From: Methyloprofundus sp.
Lineage (GTDB): Bacteria; Pseudomonadota; Gammaproteobacteria; Methylococcales; Methylomonadaceae
DNA: 7,927 nt
Assembly: GCA_030619185.1 (NCBI GenBank)
Contig: JAUXBW010000108.1
Span: 1-7,927, forward strand
Direction: 5' to 3'
Below are positions 1 to 4,950 of the stretch, piece after piece. Each line of letters opens with the position of its first letter. Position 1 is the stretch's first letter. The notes under the pieces were generated by a model. That model did not search any database. It had not been told where the DNA came from and saw nothing but the letters and a program-made list of their open reading frames with translations. The translations under genes and the position numbers were made by a program.

Positions 1-30
1 GATAATAATTGCAGCGATAGTACCTGGCAT
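1..30 (-). CDS. 5' end of an unidentified gene, cut by the window edge
   Basis: Reading leftward, an ATG at 30-28 opens a frame whose ten visible codons give MPGTIAAIII with no stop before the window edge. An AAGGAG Shine-Dalgarno (37-42 on the reverse strand) sits 6 nt before the ATG, which is ideal spacing and the main reason to call a gene. The run of small and hydrophobic residues could begin a membrane segment or signal peptide. Ten residues are too few to assign a family. Transcription would start from the 43-120 region; no good -35/-10 pair is visible there. Confidence 0.6.
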   Translation of the reverse strand, partial: MPGTIAAIII

Positions 31-120
31 GGGCAGCTCCTTAAGATAAACTTGTACCTGATTACGTACAATTCACAGCCATAGTAGAAAAAATCTTAAG
101 CATCAGTAAGTTAAAAAATA

Positions 121-196
121 CGTCATTCCCGAAATCTTTTATCGGGAATCTGTGCTTAACCTATGAGATTCCTGCTTAAAGCATGCAGGAATGACG
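121..196. repeat. 76-bp double-hairpin intergenic repeat (dRS3/REP-like)
   Basis: The ends CGTCATTCC (121-129) and GGAATGACG (188-196) are perfect inverted repeats. Inside are two hairpins of identical geometry. ATTCCCGA (125-132) pairs with TCGGGAAT (142-149) across a 9-nt loop, and ATTCCTGC (168-175) pairs with GCAGGAAT (185-192) across a 9-nt loop. ATTCCC-N-GGGAAT hairpins ending in GTCATTCC/GGAATGAC are a dispersed intergenic repeat type in many gamma- and betaproteobacteria (compare Neisseria dRS3, from memory). It lies between the gene start at 30 and the 3' end of the carbonic anhydrase gene. No coding potential is seen in it. Confidence 0.7.
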
Positions 197-330
197 AAGC
201 TTAGCTGAGAATTGTGGGTAATCAGGAACTTGTATATATCATAGCCTGTAGAACTAGAGCTGTCTATAAGGTGCAAAAGGGACTTATCAGGATTGGCTCA
301 GTGGTTCAGGCCAGGTGATAATATACAGTT
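197..330. repeat. Non-coding spacer with a ~104-bp imperfect palindrome
   Basis: No supportable gene lies between the 76-bp repeat and the carbonic anhydrase stop codon. From 227 to 330 the two halves are imperfectly complementary about a centre near 278. Matching blocks, in order inward, are AACT/AGTT, GTATAT/ATATAC, ATCA/TGAT, GCCTG (244-248)/CAGGC (307-311), GAGC/GCTC and ATAAG/CTTAT, with small bulges between them. The outer end abuts the stop codon at 333-331, so a transcript of the carbonic anhydrase gene would carry this fold as its 3' end. No U-run follows, so I do not call an intrinsic terminator. Confidence 0.35.
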
Positions 331-909
331 CTATTTAGGTTTTCCTGCTTTTGTTGCTTCAGGAACTTCGATCAGAGAGCCGGTTTTAACATCATAAATA
401 TAACCGTAAACAGGAATATCATCAGGCACAAGAGGGTGGTTCCTGATACGAGTGACGTCATCCAGCACACTCTGGGTTTGCTCTTCAATAGTTAGCCAAT
501 CAATATAATTCGCCTCATTAGAACCATTGCCTTCACCGCAATCATGCCAGCCTGTATCATCGACTGATGCGGTTTTTAAGCTAGTTGAAAGTAAGTCACG
601 CATAATGGTATCGGTAAAGGTTTCCATACCGCAGTCCGTGTGGTGGATAACAAACCATTCGCGGGTACCGAGTAGTTTATAAGAAATAACCAGTGAGCGA
701 ATCGCATCATCACTCGCCCGGCCACCTGCATTACGAATAACATGGGCATCGCCTTCAGCAAGTCCAGCGTATTTCGCAGGATCCAGACGTGCATCCATAC
801 AGGTTAAAATTGCGAATTGTCGGGCTGGAGGCATCGCCAGGTTTGCTTTATCAAAACCAGCTGTATATTCGCGATTTGCAAGAAGTACTGCATTTAAAGT
901 TTTACTCAT
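331..909 (-). CDS. Beta-class carbonic anhydrase
   Basis: 192-residue cytosolic enzyme expected to catalyse reversible hydration of CO2 to bicarbonate. The zinc site is visible: Cys37 with the Asp39/Arg41 dyad in CMDARLD, and His90 and Cys93 in HHTDCGM. The spacing and the HHTDCGM form resemble the short beta-CA group typified by mycobacterial Rv1284 rather than the longer E. coli Can type. The conserved [11 protein letters not shown] segment (53-63) is also present. The start at 909 has AAGG at 917-920 on the reverse strand, 7 nt upstream. It is divergent from the LysR gene at 1128, an arrangement often seen when the regulator controls its neighbour; that link is inference. The physiological role (pH, bicarbonate supply) cannot be read from sequence. 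The family call is firm. Confidence 0.93.
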   Translation of the reverse strand: MSKTLNAVLLANREYTAGFDKANLAMPPARQFAILTCMDARLDPAKYAGLAEGDAHVIRNAGGRASDDAIRSLVISYKLLGTREWFVIHHTDCGMETFTDTIMRDLLSTSLKTASVDDTGWHDCGEGNGSNEANYIDWLTIEEQTQSVLDDVTRIRNHPLVPDDIPVYGYIYDVKTGSLIEVPEATKAGKPK

Positions 910-938
910 GATAAGACCTTTTGAGTTTGTGAATGATC

Positions 939-1029
939 AAAAAAAACGCCTAATTATAATAAGCTTGAGCAAGTTCTATGAGTTACGAAACTGTACTACA
1001 AACTGAAGCAAGTATAATTAAGCGTTTTG
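939..1029. promoter_or_regulatory. Inverted repeat carrying mirror-image -10 boxes (divergent promoter region)
   Basis: The arm at 942-960 and the arm at 1011-1029 are inverted copies matching at about 16 of 19 positions (core CGCYTAATTATA). Each arm holds a perfect TATAAT pointing outward. The one at 958-953 reads left toward the carbonic anhydrase gene and the one at 1013-1018 reads right toward the LysR gene. Neither has a consensus -35 at 16-18 bp, as expected for activator-dependent promoters. Predicted 5' leaders are roughly 35 nt (carbonic anhydrase) and 100 nt (LysR). The 50 bp between the arms is also weakly palindromic. Confidence 0.5.
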
Positions 1030-1081
1030 TTATCTCCGGGACAAATTTTATAGCGATAAGTTAAATATATCTAGATAGCGT

Positions 1082-1105
1082 ATAGTTTATGTTATATAAA
1101 CCTAT
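1082..1105 (+). promoter_or_regulatory. Putative LysR-type operator before the regulator gene
   Basis: TTTAT-N5-ATAAA (1086-1100) is an AT-rich interrupted palindrome that includes a T-N11-A core (1087-1099). It extends imperfectly to ATAG...CCTAT on the flanks. It lies 22-46 bp before the LysR start codon, where autoregulatory sites of this family commonly sit. AT-rich palindromes arise easily by chance in DNA of this composition, so this is a candidate only. Confidence 0.4.
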
Positions 1106-1127
1106 GGTTTACAAAGGCGAATGAATA

Positions 1128-2012
1128 ATGGATAAGCTAAAAAATATGCAGGTGTTTTGTCGCGTCGTCGAACTGGGAACCTTTTCCGCAGTGGCGCGTG
1201 AAATGGAGTTGTCTGCAATGATGATTAGCAAATATATGCGTAGTTTAGAAAATTCCCTGGGTATTTCGTTAATTAACCGTAAGACACGGCAGTTTCATGT
1301 GACTGAACTAGGCCAGATTTACTATCGCCAGTGCAAACAGATATTAGGTGATTTAAATGATCTAGAAAGCTCTATTACACAATCAGGAAAGCTAGTTAGA
1401 GGTCAGCTAAACATTAATGCACCTATTGATTTTGGTGGCATGTATATGCTGCCAGTTATTCATGCCTACCAACAGAAATACCCGGAAGTGAATGTGTTAA
1501 TGTCGCTGGATAATGCATTTATTAATTTGCGTTCGGCTAAATTTGATATTGCCATTGTGGTGACTGATAAACTGGATCAGGGCGTCGTTGCACGAAAAAT
1601 TGCCCAGACTTCTCTATGTACCTATGCATCGCCAGCTTATCTACAGCAATATGGAACACCTACAAATATTAATGATTTGGCAGAACACAAATGTTTACAC
1701 TATTTAGATACGCCACATGCGGATGCCTGGGTTTTTAAAAAAGGTAACGAACGGATAGAAATTCGTCCAAAATGGATTTTTGCATCAAATAATGGTGGCG
1801 CTTTGTGTCAGGCCGCATCACTCGGTATGGGAATTGTACGTTCGCCAGCTTTATCAGTAAAACGTTATGTGCAATCAGGTGAGTTAGTTGAGATACTTGA
1901 GGATTATAAGCTGTCAAATGTCTCTGTTTATGCGACGTACCTACAACGTAATTACTACCCTGCTAAACTAAGTGCCTTTATAGATTTTCTTGTGGATTAT
2001 TTTGCACAATAG
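1128..2012 (+). CDS. LysR-family transcriptional regulator (CrgA-like branch)
   Basis: 294 residues, the usual LysR length. The N-terminal winged helix-turn-helix covers about residues 3-61, with the typical pattern MQVFCRVVELGTFSAVAREM, then LSAMMISKYMRSLEN as recognition region and RKTRQFHVTELG as wing. A linker helix (62-88) leads to the periplasmic-binding-like effector domain (about 90-292), which opens with RGQLNINAPIDFG, a signature I associate with the CrgA/DsdC-like group. Function: a tetrameric DNA-binding regulator responding to a small molecule; the effector is unknown. The start at 1128 has AAAGGCGA (1113-1120) at suitable spacing. It is divergent from the carbonic anhydrase gene and probably represses itself. 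No oddities in length or motifs. Confidence 0.92.
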   Translation: MDKLKNMQVFCRVVELGTFSAVAREMELSAMMISKYMRSLENSLGISLINRKTRQFHVTELGQIYYRQCKQILGDLNDLESSITQSGKLVRGQLNINAPIDFGGMYMLPVIHAYQQKYPEVNVLMSLDNAFINLRSAKFDIAIVVTDKLDQGVVARKIAQTSLCTYASPAYLQQYGTPTNINDLAEHKCLHYLDTPHADAWVFKKGNERIEIRPKWIFASNNGGALCQAASLGMGIVRSPALSVKRYVQSGELVEILEDYKLSNVSVYATYLQRNYYPAKLSAFIDFLVDYFAQ

Positions 2013-2152
2013 TGGGCATTGTCTCTAGACGGGGGGTGGTTTAAAGAATATATTGTCTAAATAATTTGCACGGTGGAATATATGCTTTTGTGGCCACTTA
2101 AAATAGTGTTAAGCCATTGTTGTGTTTTTAATAAAGTTTTGTTAAGTTATTC

Positions 2153-2176
2153 GCCGTCTAATGACGGCCTGTTTTT
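2153..2176 (+). terminator. Intrinsic terminator of the LysR gene
   Basis: GCCGTC (2153-2158), loop TAAT, GACGGC (2163-2168), then CTG and five T (2172-2176). The 6-bp GC-rich perfect stem with a 4-nt loop and U-tract is a textbook rho-independent terminator, 140 nt past the LysR stop. It also insulates the Sel1-repeat gene that follows. The 140 nt in between (2013-2152) holds nothing I can support. Confidence 0.85.
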
Positions 2177-2221
2177 ATTAAGGTACGTGTAGTTGTGAGA
2201 ATTTTTAAATATTTGTTCATT

Positions 2222-2257
2222 GAGGGTAAACAAATGAAGCAGTATCAGGTTTTATGA
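2222..2257 (+). promoter_or_regulatory. 7-codon mini-cistron coupled to the Sel1-repeat gene
   Basis: GAGGG (2222-2226) stands 7 nt before an ATG at 2234, which opens MKQYQVL and stops with TGA at 2255-2257. That stop overlaps the ATG of the Sel1-repeat gene (2254-2256) as ATGA. The downstream start has only AGG (2247-2249) at 4 nt, so the good ribosome site belongs to the mini-cistron. Translational coupling is the simplest reading. A conserved function of the peptide itself is not implied. Confidence 0.45.
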
Positions 2258-3093
2258 GAAAAATTATTTTGTTTTTTGCTCTTATGGTATTTTTTTCGCA
2301 CGCAGCATGGTCTGGTGAAGCTGAAAAGGCTTATCAGAAGGAAGATTTTGCAACGGCATTTGTGCTATTTAGTGCCCGTGCTGAAAAGGGTGATACTGCT
2401 GCGATGAATCTTGTTGGAGTGATGTATGAAAATGGCACAGGCATTATTCAGAATGATAAACAAGCGGTGCGTTGGTATCGCATGGCTGCCGAACAGGGAA
2501 ATGCATACGCGCAATATAATCTAGGTTATATGTACGATAGTGGATCCGGTATTACACAAAGTGATAATCAAGCAATGCATTGGTATCGCATGGCTGCCGA
2601 ACAGGGAAACGCATTAGCGCAATATAATCTAGGGATTATTTATGATTTCGGCATTGTTGTTACAAGAGATTATAAAGAAGCGTTACGCTGGTTACATATG
2701 GCGGCTAAACAGGGACAGGTAGAGAGTCAGGCTAGTTTGGGAGAATATTATGAATATGGTAAAGGAATCCCCCCAGACTACTCTAAAGCCCTTTTTTGGT
2801 ACAGAGAAGCCGCAAAACAGCAGAACAACGAGTCAGAAAAAGCGGTAGCGAGGCTATCTAATGGAGCCTGGGGAACCAGAAACTTGCAGCGACTACTTGC
2901 AGCTCAGGGCTTTTATTCAGGCATTGTGGATGGTGTATTTGGTCACTCCACATTGGCCGCTGCACGAGAGTATCATAAGACAGTTAAGCTTGAGTTTGTT
3001 GAATTTTATATAACGGGGATACATAATCACTTGATTACTCAACCCGCAAAACATTCGCTTCCAGACAGTAATAAGCACACAAAAGAACAATAG
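2254..3093 (+). CDS. Secreted Sel1-repeat protein with C-terminal peptidoglycan-binding-like domain
   Basis: 279 residues. An N-terminal signal peptide (Arg2-Lys3, hydrophobic 4-16, small residues near 17-20) predicts export to the periplasm. Four 36-residue Sel1-like repeats follow: 49-83, 84-119, 120-155 and 156-191, each with the A..NLG..Y..G.G...D...A..WYR.AA.QG pattern, after a degenerate first helix pair (22-48). Such repeats form alpha-solenoids that bind partner proteins. Residues about 207-242 (TRNLQRLLAAQGFYSGIVDG, then FG and the STLAAAREY helix) match the peptidoglycan-binding PG_binding_1 fold. The 35-residue polar tail after it is unrecognised. The combination suggests a periplasmic scaffold tethered to the wall; substrate and partner are unknown. 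The gene stands alone between a terminator and a large palindrome, and its start is overlapped by a mini-cistron. Confidence 0.87.
   Translation: MRKIILFFALMVFFSHAAWSGEAEKAYQKEDFATAFVLFSARAEKGDTAAMNLVGVMYENGTGIIQNDKQAVRWYRMAAEQGNAYAQYNLGYMYDSGSGITQSDNQAMHWYRMAAEQGNALAQYNLGIIYDFGIVVTRDYKEALRWLHMAAKQGQVESQASLGEYYEYGKGIPPDYSKALFWYREAAKQQNNESEKAVARLSNGAWGTRNLQRLLAAQGFYSGIVDGVFGHSTLAAAREYHKTVKLEFVEFYITGIHNHLITQPAKHSLPDSNKHTKEQ
2473..2633 (+). repeat. Nearly identical 53-bp direct repeat within the Sel1 gene
   Basis: The segments 2473-2525 and 2581-2633 differ at only 3 of 53 bases and are 108 bp apart, exactly one 36-codon Sel1 unit. Two of the three differences fall in one codon, which encodes Tyr in one copy and Leu in the other. 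The other repeat units have diverged much further, so these two were probably duplicated or gene-converted recently, and recombination could add or delete a unit in frame. Confidence 0.85.
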
Positions 3094-3099
3094 AGCCTA

Positions 3100-3262
3100 A
3101 TATATACTTCGCACAGCCACCGTTACAGTATTCTAGCGGCTGTTTTTCGCGGATAGCTACATGACTGAAATACGTAGCTAATTATGCACCTATTCCAGTG
3201 TCTTGCTCTCGACAAAAACAACTCGCTATAACTGCACAACGGTGACCGCGCGAAGTATAAAT
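3100..3262. repeat. ~163-bp foldback element (near-continuous palindrome)
   Basis: The two halves (3100-3180 and 3181-3262) are inverted copies of each other over almost the full length with small bulges. Outer arms TATACTTCGC (3103-3112) and GCGAAGTATA (3250-3259) are perfect. Then ACCGTT (3119-3124)/AACGGT (3238-3243), CAGT (3126-3129)/ACTG (3231-3234), TAGCG (3134-3138)/CGCTA and the TGTTTTT/AAAAACA blocks match in register, and a weaker match continues to the centre. It fills the gap between the Sel1 gene and the erpA promoter. No transposase, and no clear target-site duplication at the ends. It could be a MITE-type element, a decayed one, or a structured RNA. Confidence 0.7.
3114..3147 (+). 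terminator. Possible intrinsic terminator of the Sel1-repeat gene
   Basis: CAGCC (3114-3118) can pair with GGCTG (3138-3142), directly followed by TTTTT (3143-3147), 20 nt past the Sel1 stop. An alternative inner stem is CCGTTA/TAGCGG with one U-G pair. The loop is long for the outer stem. Because this lies in the left half of the large palindrome, an RNA could instead fold with the right half. Termination here is plausible rather than certain. Confidence 0.45.
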
Positions 3263-3319
3263 GTATTTGCCCAACCTGTTTTGTGTGTGTTCCCAGGCAA
3301 CTTTTCATAGGCATAAATC

Positions 3320-3348
3320 TTGACTAAATTACTAGGTAAAGTCATAAT
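3320..3348 (+). promoter_or_regulatory. erpA promoter with overlapping IscR type-1-like site
   Basis: TTGACT (3320-3325) and CATAAT (3343-3348) are separated by exactly 17 bp, a near-consensus sigma-70 promoter with a predicted start near 3355, giving a leader of about 27 nt. Positions 3320-3336 also fit the core of the E. coli IscR type-1 site (YYGACTRWWWYAGTCRR, from memory) at 15 of 17 positions. The left half-site is perfect and covers the -35 box. E. coli erpA is repressed by Fe-S-loaded IscR, so repression under iron-sulfur sufficiency is a reasonable inference. Part of the match comes from the -35 itself. Confidence 0.6.
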
Positions 3349-3381
3349 CGCTAACTAACAATTACATAATGGTTTAATGAT

Positions 3382-3714
3382 ATGGCAGATCCAATTATTT
3401 TTTCTGATAGTGCCGCGAAAAAAGTAGGCAGTTTAATTGCTGAAGAAGGCAATGATAATTTAAAGTTACGTGTGTATATTTCGGGCGGCGGTTGTTCCGG
3501 TTTTCAGTATGGCTTTACTTTTGATGAAGAAGTGGCTGATGATGACACTCAGGTCGAAAATGACGGAGTGACTGTTTTAGTGGATGTGATGAGTATCCAG
3601 TACTTGAATGGTGCGGAAATAGATTATAAAGAAGATTTATCCGGTGCGCAGTTTGTTATTCGTAATCCAAATGCATCTACTACCTGTGGTTGCGGATCTT
3701 CATTTTCAGTTTAA
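3382..3714 (+). CDS. erpA: Iron-sulfur cluster insertion protein ErpA (A-type carrier)
   Basis: 110-residue A-type carrier that receives Fe-S clusters from the Isc/Suf scaffold and delivers them to target apoproteins in the cytoplasm. The three cluster-ligand cysteines are present: Cys38 in [12 protein letters not shown], and Cys102 and Cys104 in the C-terminal [11 protein letters not shown]. Length and the acidic middle segment (48-60) fit ErpA better than IscA or SufA. IscA in an isc operon would be flanked by iscU and hscB, and none is here. The start at 3382 lacks a clear Shine-Dalgarno; ATG at 3369 opens only a 2-codon frame. It is a single-gene unit, convergent with anmK, matching the Pseudomonas order erpA-anmK-M23-tyrS. 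Confidence 0.95.
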   Translation: MADPIIFSDSAAKKVGSLIAEEGNDNLKLRVYISGGGCSGFQYGFTFDEEVADDDTQVENDGVTVLVDVMSIQYLNGAEIDYKEDLSGAQFVIRNPNASTTCGCGSSFSV

Positions 3715-3725
3715 TCTGTTCTACG

Positions 3726-3807
3726 TAGGTTGGATTAGTTTTTTATTGCGTAGCATTGAAAAGCGTTATCCGACACGATGGCTGGAAAAACTAATCCAGC
3801 CAACCTA
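3726..3807. repeat. Inverted repeat between convergent erpA and anmK
   Basis: TAGGTTGGATTAGTTTTT (3726-3743) is the inverted copy of 3786-3807 apart from a 4-base AGCC insertion in the right arm. That insertion creates a second, local hairpin GGCTGGA/TCCAGCC (3780-3801). The left end also resembles the widespread gammaproteobacterial GTAGGTTGGRTTAG...GCGTWAYCCRACA repeat, with GCGTTATCCGACA at 3763-3775. It lies where a bidirectional terminator would be expected, but no U-tract follows a stem on either strand. Confidence 0.6.
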
Positions 3808-3840
3808 ATAAGCTGTAATGTTATCAGGCCTCTGCGAAGC

Positions 3841-4950
3841 TTATGCTTGATATATCCCACCTAAGATAACAGCTTGCTTTGCTCCGGTTGTTGCTGGCAA
3901 GTTGCCTGTTAACCCCTGTAATGTCCGCTTAGCCAGCCATGCAAATGCCATGGCTTCTACCTGATCAGGGTGTATGCCTTGTGTTTCTGTTGATGCAATA
4001 GGCGGGCTGAGTAATTGCTCTAGTGCTTTAAAGAGTGTGTGGTTGTGTGTGCCGCCACCACATAGGAATACCTGATCCGTTTCCGGAGCGAATTTTTGTA
4101 TGGCCTCGGCAATTGTCTCGGCGGTTAGCTGGCATAAGGTGCGCTGTATGTCTTCTGCTGGGTAGGCTGGTAGTGTGGCCAGTTTTTTTGTTAGCCAGTT
4201 AGCTGAAAAAAACTCTGTACCCGTGCTTTTGGGGGGCGGGTTGCTGAAGTAAGGTTCTTCTTTCAGTTGCTTCAGTAATTCAGGTTGTATGTTTCCTGTT
4301 GCAGCCCACTCGCCGTTTTTATCATAAGTGCAGTTTTTGTGTGTTGAGATCCAGTAATCCATGAGTGTATTGCCAGGTCCTGTATCAAAACCGAGTATAT
4401 CTTTTTGCGCGTCTTTGGGGAGAATGCTCAGGTTAGCAACGCCTCCTATATTAATGATAACTCTATTCTCTCGATCGCTCTGGAACATTGCCTGATGAAA
4501 GGCAGGAACTAAAGGAGCGCCTTGTCCGCCTGCTGCAATATCTCTACGGCGAAAATCAGTAATAGTGGTGATGCCTGTTATTTGGCTGATAATGTTGGCA
4601 TCGCCAATTTGTATCGTGAAAGGCTGTTGTGCAGTAGGAGAGTGGTACAGTGTTTGCCCATGATTACCTATAGCTTTTATGTCTTGTGCATTAACTTTTG
4701 CTTGCTGCAGTAAATTTAGACAGGCTTCAGCGTAGAGCTTGCCAAGCTGAGTATCTAGCTGTCCATAATCAAGCAGCGAGATAGACTGAGGGTTACGACA
4801 AAGGTGGTGAATATTTTGTTTAATTTTCTGTGTGAAGGGCTGATAGTAGAAGTCAATTACTTGTATATTCTGGCCCGAGAAGTCATATAGACCCGCATCA
4901 ATTCCATCGACACTGGTTCCTGACATAATCCCTATATAATAATCTTTCAT
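3841..4950 (-). CDS. anmK: Anhydro-N-acetylmuramic acid kinase AnmK
   Basis: 369 residues, normal family length. AnmK hydrolyses the 1,6-anhydro ring of anhMurNAc and phosphorylates it with ATP to MurNAc-6-phosphate, feeding recycled wall sugars back to central metabolism or precursor synthesis. Visible motifs: ATP-binding GIMSGTSVDGIDAGL (7-21), GNHGQT (95-100), TDFRRRDIAAGGQGAPLVPA (131-150), NIGGVANLS (167-175), GFDTGPGNTLMDYW (187-200) with Asp189 as the likely catalytic base (equivalent to Asp182 in P. aeruginosa, from memory), CGGGTHN (297-303) and DQVEAMAFAWLA (329-340). Its ATG shares one base with the TAA of the upstream M23 gene (TAATG), so the two are co-transcribed and probably coupled in translation. 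Confidence 0.96.
   Translation of the reverse strand: MKDYYIGIMSGTSVDGIDAGLYDFSGQNIQVIDFYYQPFTQKIKQNIHHLCRNPQSISLLDYGQLDTQLGKLYAEACLNLLQQAKVNAQDIKAIGNHGQTLYHSPTAQQPFTIQIGDANIISQITGITTITDFRRRDIAAGGQGAPLVPAFHQAMFQSDRENRVIINIGGVANLSILPKDAQKDILGFDTGPGNTLMDYWISTHKNCTYDKNGEWAATGNIQPELLKQLKEEPYFSNPPPKSTGTEFFSANWLTKKLATLPAYPAEDIQRTLCQLTAETIAEAIQKFAPETDQVFLCGGGTHNHTLFKALEQLLSPPIASTETQGIHPDQVEAMAFAWLAKRTLQGLTGNLPATTGAKQAVILGGIYQA

Noticed and set aside
271..318. Short GTG-initiated frame before the carbonic anhydrase stop
   Set aside because: 15 codons, no ribosome site, inside a palindromic spacer.
576..794. 72-codon minus-strand frame
   Set aside because: Lies entirely inside the carbonic anhydrase gene in another frame; the carbonic anhydrase motifs prove the real frame.
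1121..1135. 4-codon frame overlapping the LysR start
   Set aside because: No Shine-Dalgarno of its own at good spacing; likely chance, unlike the one at 2234.
1735..1917. 60-codon minus-strand frame
   Set aside because: Antisense to the LysR effector domain, with no recognisable protein features.
2082..2192. 36-codon plus-strand frame with a GGTGG upstream
   Set aside because: Runs straight through the LysR terminator and has unremarkable composition; conservation would be needed to believe it.
3154..3180. TAGCTAC/GTAGCTA inverted repeat as a separate operator
   Set aside because: It falls within the left half of the 163-bp palindrome and is better described as part of it.
3123..3314. 63-codon minus-strand frame between the Sel1 gene and erpA
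   Set aside because: Mostly within the large palindrome, no convincing Shine-Dalgarno, odd composition; explained better as a by-product of the repeat.
4522..4713. 63-codon plus-strand frame
   Set aside because: Antisense shadow of anmK.
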